Below, piece after piece: positions 1-8,986 of a stretch of DNA of 32,189 nucleotides. Below the pieces are notes generated by a model. The model saw only the letters and a program-made list of their open reading frames with translations. It made no database searches and was not told the origin of the DNA. The stretch comes from an uncultured Saprospiraceae bacterium (GTDB lineage: Bacteria > Bacteroidota > Bacteroidia > Chitinophagales > Saprospiraceae), in the NCBI GenBank assembly GCA_937924035.1, contig CALDTK010000189.1:1-32189 (forward strand). Direction: 5' to 3'. Positions within the stretch are counted from its first letter, which is position 1; every line of letters starts with the position of its first letter. Position numbers and translations under genes: made by a program.

Positions 1-486
1 TTTCTGTATTCCACTCCACTTTTTAGGAGGAAATAAATTAGTATCTGCACCTATATATAAGGTGTGCGATTTCGAAGGATCTAAGCCGAAAGTTTTCACT
101 CCCCACTCACGGTGCGCATCTGTATCCCAGAGCAGATGATCTGCTCTATTAAAGTCACGTCGATCTCGCCACTTAGCATATGGTCCTCGCCACCAAAATC
201 CATCATCGATTACTCTTGTGATGTAGGTACCAATGAGGGGATCAAAAACGATAGGCTTCCCTGCCGAATACTTCCGTACGAACGTAACATCCAATCGTCT
301 AAAGGGTGGGATATAAATTACATCACACTTCTGCGCCAACGATTTAAGTTGAGCTCCTTTTGCTGTCGTACGATCACCAAACTCAAAGAGGTCAAATTGA
401 TCAGGAGCGACGGCTTTTAGTCCTGCAACTAGCACTTGAACACGGTTGTAATCAAACCCTCTGCGACCGGTGAGCAGTACCCGCAT
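1..486 (-). CDS. Glycosyltransferase-like protein (GT4-type N-terminal region), partial, runs off left edge
   Basis: Manual minus-strand translation from ATG at 486 gives an uninterrupted frame to base 1: MRVLLTGRRGFDYNRVQVLVAGLKAVAPDQFDLFEFGDRTTAKGAQ...DVIYIPPFRRLDVTFVRKYSAGKPIVFDPLIGTYITRVIDDG...ADHLLWDTDAHREWGVKTFGLDPSKSHTLYIGADTNLFPPKKW. 'ADHLLWDTDAHREW...IGADTNLFPP' resembles glycosyltransferase group 1. Missing from the supplied ORF track because it is open at the edge. Confidence 0.75.
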   Translation of the reverse strand, partial: MRVLLTGRRGFDYNRVQVLVAGLKAVAPDQFDLFEFGDRTTAKGAQLKSLAQKCDVIYIPPFRRLDVTFVRKYSAGKPIVFDPLIGTYITRVIDDGFWWRGPYAKWRDRRDFNRADHLLWDTDAHREWGVKTFGLDPSKSHTLYIGADTNLFPPKKWSGIQK

Positions 487-494
487 AGTTACTT

Positions 495-1820
495 CTATGA
501 AGGATTGGAAATAGCGAGAGGACTAACATCTACCACAAGGTGCTCCTCGATAAAACCAATGAGCTCTTCTCGGCGCGGGGCTCGCACTCGAACATAATTG
601 TCCGTCCAACCGGCCATCAGGCTAGGTTCTTTGTCTACCTCCCAGAGGATAGGCCTAAAAGCACCTTGGTGTTCTGCATCAAAGGCACGGCGCTTCTTTG
701 CACTGAGTTCGGTAAGAATTGCATTTCGCCGTCTTCGCTCTTGCACAGGCACGACACCAGACATTTCTGCTGCAGGTGTGTTGTCGCGCTCGGAGTAGGT
801 AAACACGTGGAAATAACTCACTTCCATTTCCTCTAAAAAGGCAACGGTCTCATCAAATTCTTTTTGCGTTTCTCCTGGAAACCCAACAATAACATCAACC
901 CCAATACACGCATGTGGCATTCGTTTGCGAATGCGTGCAACGCGCTCGGCGTAGAGTTCTTTTTTGTAGCGACGCGCCATACGGGCTAGCGTTGCATTAC
1001 AGCCAGATTGCAGCGGCATATGAAAATGCGGCATAAAACGAGCACTTTCGCCTACTACATCTATAATTTCATCGGTACAAAGGTTCGGCTCGATGCTCGA
1101 AATACGAAAACGCGGCACTTCCGTCACTTCTTTATCGAGTGCCTTTACAAGATCGACAAAGAGCGCTTCTTTTCGAGGTCGATTGCCTTCGATCACATCT
1201 GTTCCGTTTCCAAAATCTCCGAGGTTACAGCCGGTTAAAACGATCTCACGAACACCTTGAGCCCCGAGAGTTTTGGCGGAAGCTACCGCATTAGAAACGG
1301 TATCAGAACGACTCGCTCCACGTGCTTGAGGAATCGTGCAAAACGTACACTTGTAGTCACAGCCGTCTTGGACTTTCAGAAAACTGCGGGTACGATCACC
1401 AAAGCTTGCCGAACTGACGAACGTATCTGCTTCTCGTACATCACCCGCTACCACCCAAGCCTTGCCAGAAGTTGTACTGAGTTGGTCGACATACTCAAGC
1501 AGTCTGAATTTTTCTGCAGCCCCGAGCACTAAATCAACACCTTCGATATTCGCGATCTCCTGCGGCTTGAGTTGGGCGTAACAGCCAGTCACGACAACTT
1601 GTGCTGATGGATTTTTACGCATCGCACGACGCACTTCTTGACGGCACTTCTTGTCTGCACCTTCTGTTACTGAGCAGGTATTAAGCACATAGATGTCGGC
1701 GCTTTCGCGAAAACTGACCACACCAAAACCAGCCCCCTCGAACTGTTGTCGAAGCGTAGAGGTCTCAGAGAAGTTGAGCTTGCAACCGAGGGTATGAAAT
1801 GCGACAGTGCGTGGAGTCAC
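495..1820 (-). CDS. mtaB: tRNA (N6-L-threonylcarbamoyladenosine(37)-C2)-methylthiotransferase MtaB-like (radical SAM, MiaB family)
   Basis: 441 aa; N-terminal UPF0004 motif (TLGCKLNFSETS), radical SAM CxxxCxxC (CDYKCTFCTIPQARG), 'GFPGET', C-terminal TRAM-like segment. Confidence 0.93.
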   Translation of the reverse strand: MTPRTVAFHTLGCKLNFSETSTLRQQFEGAGFGVVSFRESADIYVLNTCSVTEGADKKCRQEVRRAMRKNPSAQVVVTGCYAQLKPQEIANIEGVDLVLGAAEKFRLLEYVDQLSTTSGKAWVVAGDVREADTFVSSASFGDRTRSFLKVQDGCDYKCTFCTIPQARGASRSDTVSNAVASAKTLGAQGVREIVLTGCNLGDFGNGTDVIEGNRPRKEALFVDLVKALDKEVTEVPRFRISSIEPNLCTDEIIDVVGESARFMPHFHMPLQSGCNATLARMARRYKKELYAERVARIRKRMPHACIGVDVIVGFPGETQKEFDETVAFLEEMEVSYFHVFTYSERDNTPAAEMSGVVPVQERRRRNAILTELSAKKRRAFDAEHQGAFRPILWEVDKEPSLMAGWTDNYVRVRAPRREELIGFIEEHLVVDVSPLAISNPS

Positions 1821-1847
1821 GAAGTGGAGGTAATTGAATAAACAAAA

Positions 1848-1880
1848 GTAGCCCTGTAAATCGGAAATTTACAGGGCTAC
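1848..1880. terminator. Bidirectional hairpin (14-bp perfect stem)
   Basis: GTAGCCCTGTAAAT-cggaa-ATTTACAGGGCTAC, between two minus-strand genes, immediately upstream of mtaB and downstream of the GIN lipoprotein gene. Confidence 0.75.
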
Positions 1881-1904
1881 TAAAAATGAGGGAGACTTTA
1901 CCTC

Positions 1905-2615
1905 TTAGTTATTTCCTTTCAACTCACCTGAGCCGTCATCTTCTAAATCAACCTTTGGGCTACCATCATAAGAGATGTTGCCGCTTCCAGTAATTTTTGC
2001 TTTGAGTTCTCCGCCTACAGCGACCATAATGTTACCACTGCTCTTAGTTGTTGCTTTAGCTTTATCAACGACAAGCCCTGAGGCATTGATATCACCCGAT
2101 CCATTTGTTTCTGCATCAAGTTTTTTGCCTCGGCCTTCAAGTAAGATATCGCCTGAACTACTGACTTTGGCTTCGTAATCCTCGTAATTGAGACCGGTAA
2201 GGCTAATGTCGCCCGAGCTCGATACGCTTAGTTTTAGGTTATCACCCGAAAAGCCTGAACCTGAAATAGACCCAGAACTATTGGTTGTTGCTGATTTTAG
2301 CTGCGGAATTGTAATCAATACGTAGGTGTCTTCCGTCATGCTCACATTGCCTTCGATATCGATGGTAAGTGTCTCTCCCTTTATAGTTGTTTTCAAAACT
2401 GGTTGGATATTAGCCTGAGCGTGCACAACGATTTTTTGCGATTCTCCTGAAATCACTTCTGCTCGAACACTCGAGCTTAAGACAATTTCATTTACAGCAG
2501 TAAGCATTCGCTCATCTTTGATTATAGGCCCTTCTCCATTGACTCCTTTTATGGAACCACAAGCAATAAAGGTTGCTAGAGCAGCGAATACACAGAGGTA
2601 GTTGATCAGTTTCAT
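1905..2615 (-). CDS. GIN-domain (DUF2807) lipoprotein
   Basis: 236 aa; lipobox-like LATFIAC; repeated 'SSGSISGSG / SSGDISLTG / GSGDINASG / SSGNIMV / GSGNISYDG' beta-helix repeats typical of the DUF2807 head-GIN domain. Confidence 0.85.
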   Translation of the reverse strand: MKLINYLCVFAALATFIACGSIKGVNGEGPIIKDERMLTAVNEIVLSSSVRAEVISGESQKIVVHAQANIQPVLKTTIKGETLTIDIEGNVSMTEDTYVLITIPQLKSATTNSSGSISGSGFSGDNLKLSVSSSGDISLTGLNYEDYEAKVSSSGDILLEGRGKKLDAETNGSGDINASGLVVDKAKATTKSSGNIMVAVGGELKAKITGSGNISYDGSPKVDLEDDGSGELKGNN

Positions 2616-2690
2616 ACCGTTAAGAACAGCAACAAATCGTGAATTGTGTCCGCCTCGAACTGAAAGTTGCCCACATTTACTTTATTCCTA

Positions 2691-3515
2691 CTAAAAATCA
2701 AAGTTGCGTGGATCAGGACCAAAACGTCCTTCTTCTCGATTCAAACCATCGATTAGTTGCATATCAGCTGATGTTAACTCAAAGTCTAGGACATCGAAGT
2801 TCTGTTGAATTCGCCCTTGATTGACGCTCTTAGGTATGGTGATCACTCCACATTGAAGGTCCCAACGTAAGAGTATTTGTGCAGCCGTTTTTTTGTACTT
2901 CTCCGCTAGCATAGCAAATACAGGTTCTTCCTTAAAATGGCCCTGCATAAGCGGACTCCAAGCGGTGATTTTGATATCATGTTTTGCACAAAAATCGATG
3001 ACGTCTCGCTGCTGGTTGTAGGGGTGAAACTCGATCTGATTGACTGCTGGAACCACATTACTGTTTGCGATCAATTCTTCTAGATGCTCGGGCATGTAGT
3101 TGCTTACGCCGATGGACTTCACCAAGCCTTCTTTCTGAAATTGCTCGAGCTCTTTCCAAGCCTTAAGACCGCCATCTACGTGCCAGTGCAATAGGTACAA
3201 GTCAGCATGATCAAGCTTGAGTTTTTCGAGACTCGTCTCTAGCGCCTTTCGTGCGTTTCCTCCGCGGATGTCATCGTTCCACAGCTTAGTGGTCACAAAA
3301 ACTTCATCTCTTGAGAGGCCAGCGTTTTTCAAACCCTGCCCTACACCTTCTTCATTTTTGTAAATAGCTGCAGTATCGATGTGTCGGTATCCTTCTTTGA
3401 GGGCCCATTCTACAGCTTTGACTTCGTCACCACCTTTACTTTGCCAGACACCAAGTCCGATTTGAGGCATTTGATTTCCGTCGTTGAGTGTGATCTTGGG
3501 AGCGTGGGTAGACAT
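2691..3515 (-). CDS. Aldo/keto reductase (2,5-diketo-D-gluconate reductase-like)
   Basis: 274 aa; 'MPQIGLGVWQ', 'GYRHIDTAAIYKNEEGVG', 'DLYLLHWH', 'SIGVSNY', 'NQIEFHPY', 'IPKSVNQGRIQQN' are AKR family signatures. Confidence 0.95.
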   Translation of the reverse strand: MSTHAPKITLNDGNQMPQIGLGVWQSKGGDEVKAVEWALKEGYRHIDTAAIYKNEEGVGQGLKNAGLSRDEVFVTTKLWNDDIRGGNARKALETSLEKLKLDHADLYLLHWHVDGGLKAWKELEQFQKEGLVKSIGVSNYMPEHLEELIANSNVVPAVNQIEFHPYNQQRDVIDFCAKHDIKITAWSPLMQGHFKEEPVFAMLAEKYKKTAAQILLRWDLQCGVITIPKSVNQGRIQQNFDVLDFELTSADMQLIDGLNREEGRFGPDPRNFDF

Positions 3516-3617
3516 AGTTTGGCGTTTTTAGGAATAACCAGTTTCGTCGCTCACATGTTTGCCGCAGTCTAAACTCTTTTAAAATTGAGGAGGCTTTTGA
3601 GCAGTAATTTGAGAGGC

Positions 3618-3641
3618 GCAGGGATGCAGGGATGCAGGGAT
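3618..3641. repeat. Short tandem repeat, 3 x GCAGGGAT
   Basis: gcagggatgcagggatgcagggat read directly. Confidence 0.85.
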
Positions 3642-3665
3642 TTTTTGAGATTGCTTAAAGTTATT

Positions 3666-3706
3666 CTGTTCGTATAGACACGTTCACCCGAACACATGTT
3701 TTTTGA
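3666..3706. repeat. 41-bp direct repeat, copy 1
   Basis: ctgttcgtatagacacgttcacccgaacacatgttttttga; 39/41 identical to copy at 3724-3764. Confidence 0.9.
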
Positions 3707-3723
3707 TTCCGACCAAAGCCAAG

Positions 3724-3764
3724 CTGTTCGTATACACACGTTCACCCGAACACACGTTTTTTGA
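3724..3764. repeat. 41-bp direct repeat, copy 2
   Basis: ctgttcgtatacacacgttcacccgaacacacgttttttga; contains inner inverted repeat GTTC-ACCC-GAAC. Confidence 0.9.
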
Positions 3765-3828
3765 GCGAAATTCTTCTCCCTTGTATCCCTATTCATAGAT
3801 TGCCATTCCGCTTACCTTCACACACACT

Positions 3829-6800
3829 ATGTCAAAGCTCCAGGTCACCGCAGCCTTCAAAGAAACCCTCGACACCCTCAACGACGAACAGCGTCAAGCC
3901 GTAGAAGGAATTCAAGGACCTTGGATTGTGCTCGCTGGACCTGGCACTGGCAAAACACACATGCTGGCCGCCAGAATTGGAAACATCTTGATGAAGGAAC
4001 AGGTAGAGCCGCGCAACATCTTGTGCCTCACCTTCACCAATGCTGGCGTAAAAGCAATGCGCGATCGCCTAGTCAAATTTATAGGATCAGCAGGTAGCAG
4101 AGTTGAAGTCAGCACCTTCCACTCCTTCGCCTCAAAAGTGATCGAGGACAATCCACATCTCTTCGATTACATGGACTGGGAATTGGCCGATGATCTCGAC
4201 AAGCGTCGCCTCATAAATGCCGTAATTGATCAGCTTCCGCCAAAACATATCTTACGTGGACCGCACCACGAACCCTACAGTTTTGGAAAAGACCTCCTTT
4301 GGCTCTTCGGACTGATGCAACAAGAACGCTGGACGCCCGCTACCGTCATCGAAGCTGCAGAGCGTCGTATCGAAGAAGCTCCACACATCTTCGTCTACAA
4401 GAAAAAATACAAAGAATTCGCTGCTGGTGATCCTAAACCACACGAGGTTGAAAAGGAAACCGAGCGAATGACCAAGCTCATCGCTGGCGCAAAACTCTTC
4501 GAAGATTACACCGCTGAAAAACGAAAGCGTAGTCTCTACGATTACGGTGATCAACTCGCCTGGCTTTTCGAAAAACTAGACACTTCGGAAATGCTGCGCA
4601 TACAATTGCAGGAGCAGTATCAGTACATCCTCGTCGATGAGTATCAGGATACGAACGGTCTTCAAAACGACATCCTCACCCTCCTTGCCGAAGACGAAAA
4701 TCCGAATCTCTTTGTGGTCGGCGACGACGACCAGTCCATCTATGAGTTTCAAGGAGCTCGGGTAGAAAGTCTTCGTGAACTCGTAGACCGATACCGCAGC
4801 CATATCAGCGTAGCAGTGCTCCGCCAAAACTATCGTTCACACCAGGCTATCCTCGATGCAGCCGAAGATGTGATCAGCGAAAACAAAAGTCGACTCACCG
4901 AGATCGCTGGCAACCCCTTGAACAAGCACCTCACGGAAGCGTCTCGTTTTGCCGAAAGGCCACTACCAGCAATCGTCAACTACCCTACTTCACTCGCACA
5001 AGCATACGGGGTCGCACAACAGATTAAAACATGGCTTGACGCAGGAACGCCTGCCGATGAGATCGGGGTCATCTATCGTAAGCACTCTCAGTCAGCACGG
5101 CTCATTGATATGCTCGAGCGTTTGGACATACCGTACCGCTTGCAACGAAGCATCAACGTACTCGAGTTACCGCTGATTCGACGCTTACACTTGGCACTTC
5201 ATTTCATCGCCAACTTGCGATCTGATCGTCCTGTCGATAACCAACAGGCGTTTGAATTCCTTCTCGTTCCTGCCATTGGAATCAGTCCTATCGAATTATT
5301 TGAAGTCAATAACTATCGCTTCACAGATTCACAACGAGTGCAGTCTTGGAGGCTCCTCCTTTCTCGTCCAGAATTATTGGAAGGAGAGAATGTCCCGATC
5401 AGTAATCCTCAGCGATATAAGGATGCGGCGGCCTTACTTAATGAGCTTGGGAATTTGGTCGAGCGATTACCTCTGCCAAAGGTCATCCAGCAAGTTGCTC
5501 AGCGTACAGGCCTTCTTCGCGAGGCAATTGCAGGAGATGAAAAAGCGCTCAATCTTGAAGCGCTTGATCAACTTGTACGTGATGCACAATCACGCATTCG
5601 AAAAGAACCAGGTCTGACGCTAGAAGGTCTATGTAACACATGGGATGAACTCAATGCCTACGACATGCCGCTTTCATTGGTCAAGCAAGCAGACACCCGT
5701 GCGGCCGTAAGTTTAATGACGGCACACTCGGCCAAGGGTTTAGAGTTTGATCGCGTCATCATGTACGATGTCACGCGTCGTGCATGGGATTCTAAGCGGG
5801 GCATCCCTCACAAGTTTAGCCTACCGCCAGAGCTCAGTCACCAGACCGATTTTGATGCGGAAGAATCTAACCGACGCCTCTTCTACGTTGCCCTTACGCG
5901 CGCTCGAAAAGAAGTGATCATGAGTGTGCCGCTCGAAAATGAAAGCGGTAGACCCGAAAGTAAAAGTGACTCAGCCGAGCTGATGCTCACCAATCGCTTG
6001 GCAAAAGAACGTGATGCTGAGATAGATGACGAAGAGCTATTGGGAGGTATTGAAGACCTCTTCGAACAAGAACTTCCGCCTCCCGCACCCCCTTTAGATC
6101 CAGCTTCCGCCAAAACCCGTTGGGAGGATCTCGACTTGACACTTGGTGCTGCGACGCAGTTCAATCGCTGTAAAGTCGGCTTCTATTACCAGTATGTAAG
6201 TGAGGTCCCTCGTACGAAGCGTAGTATTGATCGGTTCAGAGGTGCGCTCCACAAAACTCTCCAAGAGTATTACCGTCAGGCCCTCAATCCTGAGCAACTC
6301 CGTTTTGGATCTTTGGAAGAATTACTTGCGCTTTGGTCCTATCAAATTGGTCGTGAGCGTGCAGGCTTACTGGATGATGAGTTTGTGCAGTACGAGGAAG
6401 AAGGTGAAGTGACCCTTCGTAACTGGTACAATAGCGAAGCTGATCCGCTTTCACTCAATGTGAAAATTGAACGTTCGATCGCGGTCACTACTGGAAACGA
6501 TCTTCCGCTAAAAGGACGCATCGACCGTATTGACATCGATCCTCAAACAACACTCGGCATCCCTGTCGACTATAAGTTTGGTGAGCCACGTGAGATCAAG
6601 TTTAGTCTCGACAAAAAGACGGGTCGCAACAGAAACATCGACAACCGCGATTGGCGACAACTCGCATTCTATGCCATCCTCATACGAGATGGTATGCAGC
6701 GTGGCAGTCTCCCTAGCAAAGGCAAACTCATTTACCTCAGCCCGAAATCAACTGCCGTAGTAGAAGTCCCGTTGGATCCAGAAGACGTCAAGGTGTTCGA

Positions 6801-6978
6801 AGAGGAATTATACGAGACCTTTCACGCCATCCTCAAAGCAGACGATTTCTCAGGTTGCCACGAAGATCCTGACACCTCAGATCACGACAAGATGAATTGT
6901 GCTTGGTGTGCCTTTCACTACTTGAAGCGCAATGCTGGTGATTTGGTAACGGAGGAAGTTGAGGCGTTGGATGATTAA
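3829..6978 (+). CDS. UvrD/PcrA-like superfamily 1 ATP-dependent helicase with C-terminal RecB-like PD-(D/E)XK nuclease domain
   Basis: 1049 aa; Walker A LAGPGTGKT, 'LVDEYQDTN', 'VVGDDDQSIYEFQGA', 'LRQNYRS', 'LMTAHSAKGLEFDRV', 'RRLFYVALTRARKEV'; C-terminal 'GRIDRIDI...VDYKFG' nuclease motif and 'CHEDPDTSDHDKMNCAWCAF'. Confidence 0.93.
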   Translation: MSKLQVTAAFKETLDTLNDEQRQAVEGIQGPWIVLAGPGTGKTHMLAARIGNILMKEQVEPRNILCLTFTNAGVKAMRDRLVKFIGSAGSRVEVSTFHSFASKVIEDNPHLFDYMDWELADDLDKRRLINAVIDQLPPKHILRGPHHEPYSFGKDLLWLFGLMQQERWTPATVIEAAERRIEEAPHIFVYKKKYKEFAAGDPKPHEVEKETERMTKLIAGAKLFEDYTAEKRKRSLYDYGDQLAWLFEKLDTSEMLRIQLQEQYQYILVDEYQDTNGLQNDILTLLAEDENPNLFVVGDDDQSIYEFQGARVESLRELVDRYRSHISVAVLRQNYRSHQAILDAAEDVISENKSRLTEIAGNPLNKHLTEASRFAERPLPAIVNYPTSLAQAYGVAQQIKTWLDAGTPADEIGVIYRKHSQSARLIDMLERLDIPYRLQRSINVLELPLIRRLHLALHFIANLRSDRPVDNQQAFEFLLVPAIGISPIELFEVNNYRFTDSQRVQSWRLLLSRPELLEGENVPISNPQRYKDAAALLNELGNLVERLPLPKVIQQVAQRTGLLREAIAGDEKALNLEALDQLVRDAQSRIRKEPGLTLEGLCNTWDELNAYDMPLSLVKQADTRAAVSLMTAHSAKGLEFDRVIMYDVTRRAWDSKRGIPHKFSLPPELSHQTDFDAEESNRRLFYVALTRARKEVIMSVPLENESGRPESKSDSAELMLTNRLAKERDAEIDDEELLGGIEDLFEQELPPPAPPLDPASAKTRWEDLDLTLGAATQFNRCKVGFYYQYVSEVPRTKRSIDRFRGALHKTLQEYYRQALNPEQLRFGSLEELLALWSYQIGRERAGLLDDEFVQYEEEGEVTLRNWYNSEADPLSLNVKIERSIAVTTGNDLPLKGRIDRIDIDPQTTLGIPVDYKFGEPREIKFSLDKKTGRNRNIDNRDWRQLAFYAILIRDGMQRGSLPSKGKLIYLSPKSTAVVEVPLDPEDVKVFEEELYETFHAILKADDFSGCHEDPDTSDHDKMNCAWCAFHYLKRNAGDLVTEEVEALDD

Positions 6979-7036
6979 ATAGCCGACTTTCTGGTATTAA
7001 AATGATAGTATCTATAGATTTAAGTTTAGTTATTCC

Positions 7037-7861
7037 TCACTTATTTGAAGGAGGCAGATACTGCCAAGATTCGCTTATCAAAACCATCTTTGAATCGAAT
7101 TTTTCTAACTTCATCCGGTTTTCACCTGGAGGATAGCTGTATCTTGCAATAGCATATTTATCTTCAGAAAAGATATCGACTATCCCGGTCAACTCCATAT
7201 TTTTATCCAGAAATCTTGTCTCTATCAATTTCTTTCTTTCAGAAGTCAAATATTCATCGCTTCGATAAGCCACGTTTTCAGATACTACCAATTCTCCGCT
7301 ATGGGTGTACTCACTTGCTATAACGACTCTACTACTATCCTCGTATGCAAATCTAGTAATAGCTTTCTCTCCAATACGATCAAAGGTTTCCCCATACATC
7401 CTCTCTTCTAATAACTCCCCTTTAAAATTGTACTTAAATTCAATCTTCGAAAACGAGATCACAGGCTCCTCATTAATTCCCAAATACTCTTCCTTCGTCA
7501 CCCTGTCTTTGTCATCATAGTAGATCCTAATCACTGGAGGCCAATCACTAAAATGCAGAGCGCCTTCCCTATTAAAATATCTTCTTTGAACTTCCCTATT
7601 CTTATCATCGTACTTGTACTCCGTGAGCGCTATACCCCAAACATCCTCTTCAATCGCACCATCCTTATCGAAAGGAATAACATACTTAACCAAGCTATCT
7701 TTATCTAGATACCTAATTACGTAGGCATTCCAATCATTACTTCCCATTTCTTCGACAAACGAGCCTTCTAGCTCATTCTTCAATGAATCTAAATTCATCT
7801 GGCACAGAGCTGCCTGCTGAATCAAAGTGAATATTGCAATAAATAACAAGTAATTTTTCAT
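7037..7861 (-). CDS. Hypothetical secreted protein
   Basis: 274 aa with N-terminal signal-like MKNYLLFIAIFTLIQQAALCQ; YDDKNREV/YDDKDRVTKE-like repeats; no family confidently recognised. Confidence 0.6.
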   Translation of the reverse strand: MKNYLLFIAIFTLIQQAALCQMNLDSLKNELEGSFVEEMGSNDWNAYVIRYLDKDSLVKYVIPFDKDGAIEEDVWGIALTEYKYDDKNREVQRRYFNREGALHFSDWPPVIRIYYDDKDRVTKEEYLGINEEPVISFSKIEFKYNFKGELLEERMYGETFDRIGEKAITRFAYEDSSRVVIASEYTHSGELVVSENVAYRSDEYLTSERKKLIETRFLDKNMELTGIVDIFSEDKYAIARYSYPPGENRMKLEKFDSKMVLISESWQYLPPSNK

Positions 7862-7916
7862 GACAATTTATTTATGCTACCCTAAGATAGGGTAACGTAT
7901 CAACCAAAACCAAAAA

Positions 7917-7943
7917 GCCCCCACAACCATAAGTCGTGAGGGC
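7917..7943 (-). terminator. Putative terminator downstream of atpG
   Basis: Minus-strand AGCCCTCACGACTTATGGTTGTGGGGGCTTTTTGG: stem with G-U pairs followed by T run, directly after atpG. Confidence 0.6.
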
Positions 7944-7969
7944 TCTTTAATTATCCAAGGGAGTATAAG

Positions 7970-8866
7970 TTACCCCTCCAACGCAGCAGCACCACCAACA
8001 ATCTCAGCCAATTCAGAGGTAATTACCTCCTGACGTGCCTTGTTGTACATGATCTTAAGATCACGGAGGATATCATCAGCGTTATCTGTTGCCTTGTCCA
8101 TCGCAGTCATACGAGCACCATGCTCACCTGCAGCAACGTCGAGGACGTAGCTATGGAAGGTCGTCTGCAGAATTGTAGGCACGAGGTAATTGAGAAGCTC
8201 AGCCTTACTTGGTTCAAAGATGTAATCAGCTTTTGTCGTTGATTCGCCTTCATCCTCTACCTTTTCTACAGGGAGGAATTGCTTTATCGTTGGGAAATGC
8301 ATCGCAGCATTTCGGAAGCGAGAGTAAGCTACTTCAACGTGGTCGATCGTTCCTGCCTCAAACCCATCCATGAGGTACTTGCTAACGCGGGCAACATTCT
8401 CATAGCTAGTATCTCCAATGACCGTACTATAGTCACGAAGCATTGTAGCCTTCGGATAGCGCTTTACAAGAAAGTCACCACCTTTCTTTCCGATCTGAAT
8501 GATCGTCAAGTTTCCTGAATTGTAGGCATCAGCAAGTGGCCCCTCCTCAATGCGAGTAGCAGCCAGTTTTGAGATATTGTTGTTAAACGCTCCAGCCAAT
8601 CCACGATCAGAGGTAACGATAACAAGAACTGCATTCTTTACTGGTCGCTCAACTCCAAATACTGAACCTCCTTCGTCGCCATCAAGGTTCGAAAGGATGT
8701 TGCGAAGCATCTCGTTAAGCTTGTTTGCATACGGACGCACCTCCTGGATAGCTTGCTGAGCACGACGCAGCTTTGCCGCCGAAACCATCTTCATGGCTTT
8801 GGTGATCTGCTGGGTGTTCTTTACAGATGCAATCCGATCGCGTACTTCCTTTAGGCCTCCAGCCAT
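7970..8866 (-). CDS. atpG: F1Fo ATP synthase subunit gamma
   Basis: 298 aa; 'KEVRDRIASVKNTQQITKAMKMVSAAKLRRAQ' N-terminus and 'NKARQEVITSELAEIVGGAAAL' C-terminus diagnostic. Confidence 0.98.
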   Translation of the reverse strand: MAGGLKEVRDRIASVKNTQQITKAMKMVSAAKLRRAQQAIQEVRPYANKLNEMLRNILSNLDGDEGGSVFGVERPVKNAVLVIVTSDRGLAGAFNNNISKLAATRIEEGPLADAYNSGNLTIIQIGKKGGDFLVKRYPKATMLRDYSTVIGDTSYENVARVSKYLMDGFEAGTIDHVEVAYSRFRNAAMHFPTIKQFLPVEKVEDEGESTTKADYIFEPSKAELLNYLVPTILQTTFHSYVLDVAAGEHGARMTAMDKATDNADDILRDLKIMYNKARQEVITSELAEIVGGAAALEG

Positions 8867-8986
8867 GACGTTGCGTGTTTAGTGCTGCCGAAAAATCCAA
8901 CAGACAAAAATTGGGAGGCCCGATTCCAACAATGTTGGAAGTTAGGGGGTAGGGTTGGGCCTCCCGAGGTGGGTTCTTAAAAGTTC

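Noticed and set aside
540-1532. Plus-strand ORFs antisense to mtaB
   Set aside because: The MtaB frame on the minus strand is complete and conserved.
3829-6978. Helicase-nuclease as part of an antiphage system
   Set aside because: No partner effector, methylase or other defence gene adjacent; neighbours are housekeeping genes, so a repair/recombination role is the simpler reading.
7878-7894. Hairpin TACCCTA-aga-TAGGGTA upstream of the hypothetical gene at 7037-7861
   Set aside because: Short 7-bp stem with no U-tract; kept as background rather than a called feature.
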